64,000 bases of DNA from Pictodentalium vernedei (lineage: Eukaryota > Mollusca > Scaphopoda > Dentaliida > Dentaliidae): positions 150,544,285 through 150,608,284 of the forward strand of contig CM062293.1 of assembly GCA_031216915.1 (NCBI GenBank), given 5' to 3'. Each line of letters begins with the position of its first letter. Within the stretch, counting starts at the first letter, position 1. Positions 44,697 to 55,733 of the stretch are shown here, piece after piece. A program made the translations under genes and the position numbers. The notes under the pieces are model-generated. The model was not told the DNA's origin and did not search any database. It was given only the letters and a program-made list of their open reading frames with translations.

Positions 44697-44936
44697 TTAA
44701 CCCTTTACCTAACGCATCTGCCCGCGTAATATGCAAATTGAGCAGTTGAAAAAATTAAATTTTTCAAAATATTTCAACAAAACCATATCATGTGACCCCT
44801 CATTGGAATGAGCTCATTGAGCTCATTCCAGTGAGGGGTCACATGATATGGTTTTGTTGAAATTGTTTGAAAAAATAAAAAAAATGACATTTAAAATATT
44901 AAATTTTGATATCGCCTGCGTTGGGTTAAGGGTTAA
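44697..44936. mobile_element. piggyBac-type MITE, family A subfamily 2
   Basis: TTAACCCTTTACCTAACGC on the left and GCGTTGGGTTAAGGGTTAA on the right. Central hairpin ATCATGTGACCCCTCATTGG with GAGCTCATTGAGCTC at the dyad. TTAA on both ends. Confidence 0.85.
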
Positions 44937-45196
44937 AAGACAAAAATGCCTTATCAATCATTTTTTTAAATATTTTTAGTTTTGTTTTGCACGAAGTGGG
45001 TGTTTCTCCATGATGATTTTATAACCACTGGGTACAATATAGATAATCAAAACCTGAACACTTGGGTGAGAAGGTTGCATACTCAGGTTACAAATTATTA
45101 AGGAGCTTTATTTTACGTGATAAAATCTGAACACTCTAAGATGGACATCTTGCCTAGAAAAGGTCGATGACCTCCAAGTAAAGCATTGCTGATGGG

Positions 45197-45275
45197 GGAA
45201 GATAACCTCATCTAGAGCACTAAGAATGTCCAAGCCTTCTCCACCAGACTTCCCCCCACTGCTGTCTTCTGCCAT
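45197..45275 (-). CDS. Candidate first coding exon of an unrecognised gene
   Basis: The minus-strand ATG (45275-45273) sits in a full Kozak context (GAGACCATGGC). It starts MAEDSSGGKSGGEGLDILSA, then LDE, giving a Gly/Ser-rich then hydrophobic-acidic N-terminus with non-repetitive codon use. The open frame continues to about 45108, but the end of the exon is unclear: the only candidate donors (GATGAG|GTTATC near 45207, TGGAG|GTCATC near 45170) are weak. It is not in any repeat family of this window. I do not recognise the protein. It may be a genuine 5' exon whose partners lie further down on the minus strand, or a chance frame. Confidence 0.35.
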
Positions 45276-46492
45276 GGTCTCATCTATGGTAAACATCAAT
45301 CCAAGACGTCAAAGAAAGGTCAAAAGGGGCTTGCCCCAAACCATCCCTGCATGCCTACGGTGCGCGAAACCATTCTTCTTCTATATCTGATTAGTCAGTT
45401 AGTGATCACGTGTTACTGTATGTCGTTCACATTTGTGAGTGACTATTTTAAAGAGCATCCCTCATAGTTATGTGTCTAGGGCTCGGATTTTGATTTCGAT
45501 GATTTGTAGTATTTTTTCAAGGGCATATTGATCGATAAGGATTGCAAAAAGTAAGAATAATTTAATGGCAAATTCTTCTTGCACCTGAAGATGTTGCATA
45601 TCCAGCTGGGATTGGGAATTTTAGGGCTGAAAATTGAGAAATATAAGTACCATTTTGCACTGGAATGGGGCCGAATATCAGGTCTATGAGTGAGCCGAAT
45701 ATCGGGTCCATGATGACACCTAAAAAATCCCTGCATAATGTTATATGCGATGTGTGAGTGCCTCTGAACATCAGGAGAACAAAGAGGAATAATCCTATTC
45801 TGTTTACCGAAATACATGTGCATCGCACTTTGCGATCCAATTTTATGGAAGTGATTTGCATTAGGGGAAAATTGCATCGCAAACTGCGATGCGAAACCAA
45901 ACAAATCCAACCCTGGCTAGGCATTAAAATTGTAATTGCTGTGAACGATTTGTGGAAAATTCCACTGAAATTTCACTTCTATTTAAAAAATAGTCTGACG
46001 ATTTCTGTTCTGCACATATGTGCAGAACAGATTTTCATTTTCTAAATGGATGAGTGTTGCTGTAGATGGTGATTTCATAGAACAGGCATGTTATAAATTG
46101 TTTTATTCGATATGTGCTTGAAAATGTTGTGGGAAACAACACAAATATCTTGAACACAGTTGGCAGTACTTTGATCGTCAAGGACATTCTAACTACTGTG
46201 TATTGTTTCTTTCCCTCATCGATTTGAAAAAATTAATTGCCCGAGAACCAAATATATGTATTTTTTTATTTGGACCTATCTGAACAGAATTGTCCTTTTC
46301 ATCCGATTCGATTCAAAATTCATTTTGATTTTTAATACCCAGCTTGATTCAATTCTGGAGTTGATTTGAACCAGGAATATTTGTTTCAGAGGGCCCTAGT
46401 TCCTACTAACTCAATAATTCTCAAGTATTATGAGTTGCACAATAATTGTCGCATTCTTTCTGCATGTAGACCTCTACACTAATTAACCCCTT
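45276..46492. other. No gene; possible upstream region of the minus-strand exon and a short palindrome
   Basis: Upstream of the minus-strand ATG, 45395-45415 holds GATCACGTG (an E-box-like site). A perfect palindrome CTGTTCTGCACATATGTGCA... lies at about 46003-46033. Minus-strand open frames at 45476-45924 have no recognisable domain. Confidence 0.4.
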
Positions 46493-46725
46493 ACCTAACA
46501 TGAAAAGCAGACAACACTTGCAAACAAAAATTCTTGAATAACTATTTTTTTTTTCATTTTTTGTCTCAAAAACATAGGTTATGACCCCTCATTGTAATGT
46601 TCTTGATGAGCTCGTTCCACAGAGGGGTCATAACCTATGTTTTTGGGACAAAAAAATGAAAATTAATGGAAATTTTTGTGAATAGTGCTGGCCAGTTTTG
46701 GCCGTAACATTGGGTAAAGGGTTAA
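46493..46725. mobile_element. piggyBac-type MITE, family A subfamily 1
   Basis: TTAACCCCTTACCTAAC and inverted TTGGGTAAAGGGTTAA with TTAA at both ends. Hairpin ACATAGGTTATGACCCCTC ... GAGGGGTCATAACCTATG. Confidence 0.85.
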
Positions 46726-46844
46726 AAATATAAAAATACCATGAAAATCGATTGGATACCACTATTTTGGGTCCTTTCAATCTGATCTGGCAGAAAACGA
46801 GAGTGTGATTTTACAGCACTTATCCCACCAAACCTGGAAAGAAA

Positions 46845-47025
46845 CAATTTGTCATTTGCAGAATGATGTCCACATATGGTGAATTTGCTCTTGCTATCCC
46901 ATACAGTGGGCCAATTTATCCTCAGGGTACGTCTTTACCTGTTTAGGCTTGAGACCTTGATTCAGATTGAGGTTCACAGAGGGTATATTTAGTGATGCTA
47001 CCCTGCTGCCATTATTTGTCACTTT
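46845..47025. mobile_element. MITE family D, copy 2 (right arm truncated)
   Basis: AATTTGTCATTTGCAGAATG through GATTCAGATTGAGGTTCACA to GATGCTACCCTGCTG, then unrelated sequence. The right outer arm is missing. Confidence 0.7.
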
Positions 47026-47547
47026 GAAATGAGTTCACAAATAATATGCAAATGAAAAACTAGTTTATTTTCCATTTCCAAGATGTTTTTGAGGATTCAA
47101 ATAAAACCCATTCCGTTTTTTTAAGTATTCCAAATCAATAATATCTTCACATAAAACTGGTCCTTTGGAAGCTCTCTCAGAGAGCCTTCTAGGGTTCAGG
47201 ATCAGGCATTGGCTATAGATCTTTTTTTCAGAAGATAAAAAAATTCAATTTTTGGAACAAAAGCATGTAACTACCACACCTTTTAAAAAGCATATTGTGA
47301 CCAAAAAGAACCAGGCAATTACCTTAATATGTTTTTCATGAATTTTCCATGCCCCCCCCCCCCCCAGTCCTACCCCCCTCCCTCCCCCAGTGTCCACTTT
47401 CAATACATTGGAAGTTCAACTTCAAATGATACATGAAGTTCACTAGAGGCCCTTATATGAAGTCTGAAGTGTAGGTACCACAACTCAGAAGTCTTACTAT
47501 TCTGTGGATGTCCTTCAAATTGTTATCTTTGAATGTAAAAGTATTTA
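47026..47547. other. No gene; C-tract at 47352-47365
   Basis: Unassigned AT-rich sequence with a 14-C homopolymer. Confidence 0.5.
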
Positions 47548-47851
47548 CAGATAAAACTAGAAGTCCTGTCACTAATAGTGCGCTTATCTAGGCTTAATTG
47601 CGCATTGGAATTGCACGCAATTGCCATTTCGAATGGCATCCAAAGCACGGCAGGTTCTCCTGGTTACTCATAGCAAATACATGCAATGTTTCTGCCAATG
47701 GACCTCTGGGTTACCCGGAAGTCCATTGGCTAAAACATTGCTTGTGCACAGGCCATATGTACAGAATTTGATATCTTTACTTGGGCCATAACACGTACAT
47801 TAACGCGCATATCAGTGTGCTATTTCTTGACAGGACTTTTAGTTTTAACTG
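47548..47851. mobile_element. Tc1-type MITE, family C, copy 5
   Basis: CAGATAAAACTAGAAGTCCT to inverted GACTTTTAGTTTTAACTG; TA flanks at 47546-47547 and 47852-47853. Very similar to copy 3. Confidence 0.88.
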
Positions 47852-48299
47852 TAGTCTATTAGGATTTGCCATGGTACAATTTATTGGAGATTGTCCATAG
47901 GCATGTTATGTGAAAATGAAGTCATGAGAAAAGAGAATAATATTGGAGAAACTTTCAAGTGTGAAGTGTTAATGTTCTGAATTTTTTATTATGGTAATTC
48001 ATCAATCTCGAAGAAGCTGTTTGTGAGATGAAGAGTTATAAATCTAAGTAAATATGGATGCAACACTTGATTTAGTCACACAAATGTAAATAGGTACATT
48101 TATTCATACCTTATCAGGATTAGGAAGTGTCTTTGTTCCCACAGTCTTTGTTGTACTAATCTAAAGATCTTATTGAACTTCCGTTTCTTTCATAGTTTAT
48201 ATTTATATAAGTAGAATGCAGGAGAGGAATGGGTAATTTAAGATATTTTACAACCTATACATGTGCTGACATTAAAATTCACACATTTTTCTTTTTCAG
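47852..48299. other. No gene; probable intron sequence upstream of the exon
   Basis: AT-rich, ends in the polypyrimidine acceptor TTTTTCTTTTTCAG at 48286-48299. Confidence 0.45.
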
Positions 48300-48365
48300 G
48301 TGGATTCATATAAACAGAGACCTCACTTTCGAAGATATCTTAAAGAGCCAATGATTTTTGTGTTG
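48300..48365 (+). CDS. Candidate internal exon of an unrecognised host gene
   Basis: A 66-bp block bounded by a strong acceptor (TTCTTTTTCAG, ending 48299) and a consensus donor (GTAAGT from 48366). Only one of three frames is open across it, giving VDSYKQRPHFRRYLKEPMIF then VL in phase 0/0. The peptide is basic, then hydrophobic, as at the start of a membrane segment; the sequence is not repetitive. I do not recognise the family. It could join the candidate exon at 58534-58633 on the same strand through one or more exons in between. A possible linking exon at 58203-58290 would keep the phases consistent, but it is weak. No transposon motif is present, so a host gene is the simplest reading. 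Confidence 0.55.
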
Positions 48366-48621
48366 GTAAGTTATTCTCTTTGAACAGACCCTTGCTGATG
48401 GGGATCATAAAAAATAGGAAAGAAGAAATGGAAATTAAGGGAAACAGTTTGCTGGAAAAGGAGAAACAGGAAATGCAGAAAGAGTTTTAGTAACTGCAGA
48501 ATTGGGAGAGGGGATTTCATTCAGAACACCCACAGAGTGGAGCTACAACCCAGATAATAAGAATGCACACAAGTAAGAAGCACAAGCAAAGTTTAAGAAA
48601 AAATTAACTCAGGGTTAGCTC

Positions 48622-50013
48622 TTAACCCTTTACCCAACGCAGACGATATCAAAATTTATTATTTTAAATATCATTTGTTAAATTTTTTCAAAAAATTTCA
48701 ACAAAACCATATCATGTGACCCCTCTTTGGAACGAGCTCGACGAGCTCGTTCCAAAGAGGGGTCACATGATATGGTTTTGTTGAAATTTTTCGAAAAATA
48801 ATATTTTTTAGCTGCTGAATTTGCATATTATGCGGGCCAGGGACCAGCCTAGGGGGGAATTTTAGGGAGACTTCAAGTCTCCCTCCAGAAAAAATAGGGA
48901 GACTGCAGAGTCATGTAGGGAGACTTCATAGGCAAGTGGGGAAAATTAAAAATATTCATGTACCACCCCTGCTGCCCCTTCATATTTTCAATTTATGGTC
49001 CTCCATTAACGTACAAATAATCCAGGTCCAGTTGTCTATGATGCATCTGTGCCAGGTTAAAAAATCACAATGTAATTATTGACTGAAAATCCCCCACTGC
49101 TACCTTCTCCTTCATGACCCCTCACCTCTTCTTTGTGCCAATCCCCCATCACCCTCCTGTGGTTGCCTTTCAACAAAGTCTACTAAGCTAATAATTTCCT
49201 AAGTCTGAAAGTGTGAACAGGACCAGATGTAAAAAGGTTGCTTGGGAGGTACTTTGTTAGTTAATAAACAAAATACATTCTGGGGTCGAGTATTTTGTAA
49301 AAGAAATGTCATTCCGCATCATTTGTATGGCATTCCAGTGTCATTCCGTGTCATTTCATGTCATTCCGATGTTTAGGAGGACCCTTTTTTCAAGATCGTC
49401 CACATGCACACTTGTGTCCTGTACAAAGCTTTTCTTGACATCACTAAAGCTTTTTTTCATGTGTTTCAATTCCATTCGTGTTTTTCTGGGAATAGACAGC
49501 CCAACAGTTAACAGTCGTCAGCAAATCGAAATGAAAATAATGTGTTATAAAATACGTCCGTTGTGTCTACATTTTCGGCATCCTAAGCGACGTAACCTAC
49601 ATTCAAACTGGGTTGTTTTGTTGAGTCGCGTAAGTCACCTATTTTCGTTTCGACACTTGAAGCTCCGACTGGAACGCAACAAAATAGAAATAAAAAAATC
49701 CGCCAAAAGCGACAATGGACAATTGCTTGTCGTGTGATTTGAAATAAATTGACGTTTATTTGACGAATTAAAATGCCCATTTATCACACTCGAGCACATT
49801 CGATTTTTGAAAATACTCGTTTTCATGTAAACCTCGCATCACTCAGTTCAGCCTTTTCTCATTTTGGCCAATTTTTAGAGGGCGACTTGTAATCGCCCCG
49901 ACTATTTTTCTAGGCGACTTTGGGCTTAGAAGGGCGACTTAATCGCCCTAGTCGCCCTCACGGCTGGTTCCTGATGCAGGCGGATGCGGGCGATTCATTG
50001 GGTAAGGGGTTAA
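48622..50013. mobile_element. piggyBac-type MITE, family A subfamily 2, split by a hAT insertion
   Basis: Left end TTAACCCTTTACCCAACGC at 48622. Perfect hairpin ATCATGTGACCCCTCTTTGG ... to about 48790. Right end GATTCATTGGGTAAGGGGTTAA at 50013. The 1136-bp hAT element 48838-49973 lies between; without it the element would be about 250 bp like its relatives. Confidence 0.88.
48838..49973. mobile_element. Non-autonomous hAT element with 8-bp TSD
   Basis: TIRs CAGGGACCAGCC and GGCTGGTTCCTG (one mismatch), with target duplication ATGCGGGC (48830-48837) / ATGCAGGC (49974-49981). CAG termini and an 8-bp TSD are hAT hallmarks. Subterminal repeats are obvious: GGGAGACTT-type on the left and GGGCGACTT/AATCGCCC-type on the right. 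The interior has no recognisable transposase; the 143-codon open frame at 49306-49737 is unassigned. Confidence 0.88.
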
Positions 50014-50029
50014 CCTGTTGAGTAATTTC

Positions 50030-50105
50030 CCAAATTTTTCAGAAAATCAAGTTGTGGTTGCTTTACAGCAGCCATGACTTGATTCATTGAAATAATCAAT
50101 TCAGT
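50030..50105. repeat. Hairpin repeat, family M
   Basis: AATCAAGTTGTGGTTGCTTT/ACAGCAGCCATGACTTGATT. Related hairpins at 55734-55890 (arm only) and 63385-63445. Confidence 0.65.
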
Positions 50106-50309
50106 CTGATATTAAGAAATAATTGTTAATGGTCCAAGTACCCGGCCTACTGCTATTTATAAAGGTAAATGTATAGTTTGTTACTGATAGCCAGAATTAT
50201 ATCTCCACTAGACAACAGTGCTTTTGTACTGACACCAAAAAATGCTCTTCATAGCACGCAAAATGTTGAAAGCAGTGGCCGATTGGCTGAAAGTTTGCTT
50301 CTTTCCTGA

Positions 50310-50535
50310 CACTGTGTACTAAAGCATACTGCACATCAATTATGAACTTGTCTTCAACCAGTGCTAACACTGCTTGTGCAGTGTACTATTTTGGGAAGTC
50401 TGACAGTTGCTCGCCATTGCTTGGTGGTTCTCGCTTGTTACTCCAGCTTCCTCCACCCATAAAACTGTCCAGCATGAGGTAATGCTGGCTGTCAAAAGTG
50501 TCATTAAACCCCAATACATAAATAAATCGACTAAG
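50310..50535 (+). mobile_element. SINE, head-truncated
   Basis: Contains the body motifs ACTAAAGCATACTGCACATC, GTCTTCAACCAGTGCTAACA, CTTGGTGGTTCTCG and ACTCCAGCTTCCTCCACCCA, then AAAAGTGTCATTAAACCCC and ATAAATAAAT. Same body as 16575-16926 and 57726-58093, with the tail of the 5S-headed copy. No pol III head. Confidence 0.8.
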
Positions 50536-50776
50536 TGCGCATAGACAGGATGCACTTTTCAATTAGATCCTGTCCAGTTGTAACATATTTACATCAGTGG
50601 TTGTGATTTCATAATAAAATATTGCAAAATTAAGACTGAATCAAGACAAGTGAGAATTGCATCTGAGATTCATTGTTCTTGCATTTCTTTCATGATAAAT
50701 GTGATTCTACATGTAGATGTTCAGTGTTGGAGAGAAGTAAGAGGACATACTGCATAAGCTGGGTAAGCAGTAAGCC

Positions 50777-51025
50777 AGGAAATAAGCAATCTGTCATTTG
50801 CGGAATGAGGTCCCCTTGAAGGTGAATTTGCTACTATCCCATACGGTGGTCTAGAATCCCCCAATTTATCCTCTGGGTACATCTTTATGTTTAGGCCTGA
50901 GACCTTGATTCAGATTGAGGTACACAGAGGGTAAATTTAGTAATGCTACTGTGCTGTGCAGGGTAGCATCACCAAATGTATCCTCTGGGGACCTCATTCA
51001 GCAGATGACAGTCTGCTTATTTCCA
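50777..51025. mobile_element. MITE family D, copy 3 (best preserved)
   Basis: CCAGGAAATAAGCAATCTGT and inverted GACAGTCTGCTTATTTCC arms. Internal hairpin GCTACTGTGC/TGTGCAGGGTAGC and GTCCCC...GGGGACC. Confidence 0.8.
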
Positions 51026-51479
51026 GTCCCGACCAGGGAATAACTTACTTTTTAAATTTTACATGCTGGGTGTAGCATTTTTAAATGATTGTATACACTT
51101 TTCAGTCTTGACAAAGTAGTCAAAAATATCTTCAAATGGATAAATGTTGAACCATATGGCAAATATGACATGATAGTTTTCAAGAAACTTTTTCATGCAA
51201 GAGACACCCTGATTTGTTTCACCCAAAACACCTGACCTGATATTGTCCAGGCTATGGATGAGATACATCATCTGTAAAATCTTGGATTTTCAGCTCAAAA
51301 TTGTTTTGTTTTTTACGTTATTTCTACTGTTAGCAGACATTGTTTGTACTCGAAATCGTAATTTCTCCCTAATTTTTAAAGGGATCAGTCAGATTCACAT
51401 TTTTAACTTAACCTGACAAAGTCAAGATAAGCTATTGCCATCACACGTGCAGAAGTCTGTTAGTCTGTGAGTCTGTTCA
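51026..51479. other. No gene; leads into the 145-bp array
   Basis: 51360-51479 holds the array's usual leader phrase (AACCTGACAAAGTCAAGATA, AGTCTGTTAGTCTGTGAGTC). The minus-strand open frame 51059-51271 is unrecognised. Confidence 0.4.
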
Positions 51480-53450
51480 CATTTTCCTTTAGCACAGGCT
51501 ACACCCTGTAGTTCTTGTCTGATCGTTACGAAATTTCATATGCAGGTTTGGGATCATGTGTAGATGAGTACGTCCCCATTTGGTGGTGATCGGTCAACCG
51601 GTATGGCTGTCCAAGCCTAAAACCTGAAGACCATTAGCACAGTCTATTTATGAAGGGATTTCATTGTAACCTCGTAGGATGCCTCTGTATAATGCCTGGA
51701 TGTGAACGTCCCCTTTTGGTCATGATCTGTCAACCATGATGGCTTCCCAAGCCCGAAACCCAAAAACTTTTAGCACAGTCTGCAGGTCGTGTTTAATAAG
51801 GAGGGATTTCATTGTAACTTGGTAGGATGACTCCATATGATGTCTAGATGAGAACTTCCCCATTTGGTCGCGATCTGTCAACTGTGACGACTGCCCGAGC
51901 CAAAAACCTGAAAACCTTTAGCACAGTCTACAGGTCACATTTATGGAGGGATTTCATTGTAACTTGGTAGGTTGACTTCATATAATGTCTAGATGAGAAA
52001 GTCCCCCTTTGAACGTGATTGGGCAACTGTGATGGCTACAGGAGCCCGAAGCCTGAAAACCTTTAGCACAGTCTACAGGTCATATTTATGAAGGGATTTC
52101 ATTGTAACTTGGTAGGATGACTCCAAGTAATGTCTAGATAAGAATGTCCCCTTTTGATCACGATCATTCAGCCTTGATGGCTTCCCGAGCCCAAAAACCT
52201 TTAGCATAGTCTATAGGTCGTATTTATAGAAGGATTTCATTGTAACTTGTTAGATTGACTCCATATAATGCCTAGATGATGACATCCCCTTTCGGTTGCG
52301 ATTGGTCAACTGTGACAGCTACAGGTGCCCGAAGCCTGAAAACCTTGAGCATAGTACTACATGTCATATTTAAGAAGGGATTTCATTGTAACTTTGTAGG
52401 ATCACTCCAGATGATGCCCAGATGAGAATGTCCCCTTTTGGTTGCGATCATTCAGCCTTGATGGCTGCCCAAGCCCGAAGCCCGAAAACCTTTAGCACAG
52501 TTTTTAGGTCATATTTATGAAAGGATTTCATTGTAACTTGGTTGACTTCATATAATGTCTAGATGAGAACATCCCCTTGTGGACACAATTGGGCAGCTGT
52601 GACGGCAACAGGGGCCCGAAGCCCGAAAACCTTTAGCACAGTCTACAGGTCATATGTATGAAGGGATTTCATTGTAACTTGGTAGGTTGACTTCATATAA
52701 TGTCTACATGTAGATGAGAACGCGTCCTTTTGGACACAAGTGGGCAACTGTGATGGCTACAGGGGCCTGAAGCACGAAAACCTTTAGCACAGTCTATAGG
52801 TCATATTTATGAAGGGATTTCATTGTAACTTGGTAGGATGACTCCAAATAATGTCAAGATGAGAACGTCCCCTTTTTCGCGATCATTCTGCCTTGATGGT
52901 TGCTTGAGCCCAAAACCCCAAAACCTTTAGCATAGTCTATAAGTCGTATTTATGGGAGAATTTTATTGTAACTTGTTAGGTTGACTCCATATGATGCCTA
53001 GATGATGACATCCCCTTTTGGTCATGTTTGGTGAACTGTGACGGCTTCAGGGGCCCGAAGCCCAAAATCTTGAGCACAGTCTACAGGTCATATATATGAA
53101 GGGATTTCATTGTAACTTCGTAGGATCACTCCAGATTATGCCCAGATGACAATGCCCCCCCTCCACCCCTGTTGGTCACGATCATTCAGCCGTGATGGCT
53201 TCCCGAACCCAAAACCCGACAAACTTTAGTACAGACTATAGGTTGTATTTGTGAAAGGATTTCATTGTAACTTAGTAAAGTGACTCAGTATAATGTCAAG
53301 ATGAGGACGTCCCCTTTTAGTTGGAAGCAGTCTACCATCATGGCTACACAGGCCTGAAGCCCAAAAACCTTTAGCACAGTCTACATGCCATATTTATGAA
53401 GGGATTTCAATGTAACTTGATAGGATGACTCGTTTTGGAATAATTTCACT
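51480..53450 (+). repeat. 145-bp satellite array, about 13 units, alternating types
   Basis: The anchor GGATTTCATTGTAAC (or a one-to-three-base variant) recurs at about 51656, 51804, 51949, 52094, 52232, 52378, 52523, 52664, 52814, 52957, 53102, 53257 and 53402, a mean spacing near 145 bp. Units also contain AACCTTTAGCACAGTCTACA. Two unit types alternate: one with ATCATTCAGCCTTGATGGCT then a CCCGAGCC-like end, the other with GGGCAACTGTGATGGCTACA then GGGGCC. One B-B step breaks the alternation. Non-coding. Confidence 0.9.
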
Positions 53451-54080
53451 GTAACTTGTTAACTTTCGTTGACATACATTAACTGTGAAGGCCACCTACA
53501 TTAACTATGAGGTCATATTAACACACCCCACAGCTCTTTAGTACAGTGTACACCTCATATTATTTTTATTAAAAACATAGCAAACAGGGAACAGAAATTA
53601 ACATATTCCCAATTATAACAATTCTTGTCTTATTTCATAATCCTTTCGTAAACATTGAACATTATCCTTTCCATCAAACACAACACACAGACAAGTTAAG
53701 CTACAGTGTCATTGACACTTTCATTCATGGCCACCGAAGGTTACCATTTGATCATCCAATCAAATAAGTACTCATATGCAACCTGGAACTTTGTATTAAA
53801 GCCATTTGGCACATTTCTGGGGTTTCTGTTAAATTCTGCATGTTCTAGTAACCGTCACTGATAATATTGTTTCCCCCACTTGGCTGAAAGCGCTGGTGTC
53901 ACTTCTTGCTGGGGTTTCCAATATTGGGCATCAGTAAATACGAAAAATGTGATGTGGTTCAGGAGAATCCTGTTAATAGAATAGACAATTTGCCAGTGGA
54001 AATTATTCATTTAACAGGAATATTGAATTGACAGGGATGTGATTACTTTCTTGTGTTCTAGAGCTAAACTGAGTATCTAT
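53451..54080. other. No gene seen
   Basis: GCTACAGTGTCATTGACACT near 53702 is shared with 32282. Otherwise unassigned. Confidence 0.45.
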
Positions 54081-54139
54081 TCTATTATATCTTGTTTGAC
54101 AGAGCTCATGGAGCTCTGTCAAACAAGATATAATAGATT
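54081..54139. repeat. Perfect-looking palindrome
   Basis: CTATTATATCTTGTTTGACA GAGCTC ATG GAGCTC and the inverse arm; arms about 28 bp. Single copy in the window. Confidence 0.88.
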
Positions 54140-54481
54140 AAATGTCTATACTGGGTGTGCTGAAGCCAAACAGGTGTATAAATAAGTGGGATTCTTTGAC
54201 TGTCAGACATTCATTCAAGGAGTTTACTTTATTTGGAGAACCAATATGCAATTAACACGTCAAATTTGTTCTGAAGGTAATAAAAATAGTTTTGTGTTGG
54301 GAAGTTATATTCAATTAACTGGGTTACTCAGTTAAAATATATCCAATTAAGAATACTCCACAGAACTAGTAAATTTTGCCATGACTTACACATGTATTAT
54401 TCACAAAAGCATAACTACTAAATCATCGCTTCTGAGGTCAACTCATAAATTCAATTTGTTTTGGGCCAAGGAGGGATAATA

Positions 54482-54615
54482 ACCCTTTACCTAACTAACA
54501 CAACTAGAATGATGCCCACAATTTATTTTCCAAGAAAAGCTCTTAACATCATTTACCTCCAAGATAGAAAATGACCCATTATTGGCACAAGTTTAAGCTC
54601 AGTGAACATGATCCA
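54482..54615. mobile_element. Family A MITE, left fragment
   Basis: TAACCCTTTACCTAACTAAC at the left, decayed GACCCATTATTGG near 54574, then cut at the TTAA where the family B element begins. Confidence 0.55.
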
Positions 54616-54853
54616 TTAACTGGTTCAACACGAGAGACCGCTTTTCCGGTCCACCAACACAATACATCATAATTTCATTAAGTAGGATGGCTACTAAGTG
54701 AATGTGTGTGGTAGAGCAATTAATATTTTCAACGTACAGCCTTAAGGCTGTACGTTGAAAATATTAATTGCTCTACCCCCAAATAATGGATATGGACTCT
54801 TCCAATTTCTGCCATTTAACTGGCATGGAAGATACCACCAGTGCTCAAATTAA
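54616..54853. mobile_element. TTAA-flanked hairpin MITE, family B, copy 2
   Basis: TTAA at 54616-54619 and 54850-54853. A perfect palindrome of about 66 bp is centred at 54747 (ATTTTCAACGTACAGCCTTA / TAAGGCTGTACGTTGAAAAT). Reverse orientation relative to copy 1. It appears inserted in or next to the family A fragment. Confidence 0.85.
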
Positions 54854-54944
54854 GGTGTCATGAGTTTTGTTTACAATGTAATATTTGAAGAAAAAAATTC
54901 GCAAAATTTGAATCATGTTTTGTATGTATACTGCCAGGCAAGCC

Positions 54945-55135
54945 TGGAAATACATGTAAGCAATCTGTCATTTGCAGAATGAGGTCCCCAGAGATTGAAT
55001 TTGCTAATGCTATCCCATACAGTGGGCTAGAATCTCCCAATTTATCCTCTAGGTACCATTTTCTGTTTAGGTCTGAGACCTTGATTCAGATTGAGGTTCA
55101 CAGAGGGTAAAGTTAGTAAATCTACTCTGCTGTGT
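54945..55135. mobile_element. MITE family D, copy 4 (right arm missing)
   Basis: AAGCAATCTGTCATTTGCAG through GATTCAGATTGAGGTTCACA, ending near CTACTCTGCTGTGTGACA. Confidence 0.7.
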
Positions 55136-55452
55136 GACATTTCATTAAGTGAAAGGTTAATGTAAGGTTGGAAATACATGCTCGCCAATTATTGGGAAGT
55201 TGATAAGCTTAACACAATAGTTTATCCAATATGGAGATGATTTTATGAATGTTAAGAATCTATTGCAAGATGAAAAAATGCCAAGGTGTGGGTAGGTCCT
55301 GACAAATTCTTATTTTACTATTTTGTTGATTACATGTATATATGTACCAGAACCTTGTAGAACTTAAAACGACAAAAAGACAGACAATTTTTATTTTCAT
55401 TATTTGCAATTCGTTTTGCCAACTTTTAGTTCATTTAGGCATAATAGATAAT

Positions 55453-55600
55453 TTAACTCTTAACCTAACACTGATAACAGATGACTCTTGAATAACTAAA
55501 ACAATATTTCATTTTTACACTCAAAAACTTAACTTAATATTGACCCCTCATTAGTAGATGCTCAATGAGTTCATTCCGATGCTTGAATGGATCACTGAAC
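55453..55600. mobile_element. Family A MITE, left half only
   Basis: TTAACTCTTAACCTAACAC, GACTCTTGAATAACTAA and GACCCCTCATTAGTAGATGC, then no inverted partner. Confidence 0.6.
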
Positions 55601-55733
55601 AAACAGTGTTTCCTTTGAAACTGCAGATTCTGATGTTAACTTCTTACATGCTGCTAGTGATATTCCTGTCAAGTCCAGCTCATCTTTTTCAAGTAGAATA
55701 AGTGTAACTGTGGAACTTTTAACTAATTTTTCT

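Noticed and set aside
45476-45924. Overlapping minus-strand open frames of 120-144 codons
   Set aside because: Two different frames are open over the same AT-rich DNA, with no recognisable domain or splice structure.
49306-49737. 143-codon open frame inside the hAT element
   Set aside because: No transposase or BED-finger motif; partly built from GTCATTCCG simple repeats.
51480-53450. Possible repetitive-protein gene
   Set aside because: The 145-bp unit is not a multiple of three and has stops in all frames.
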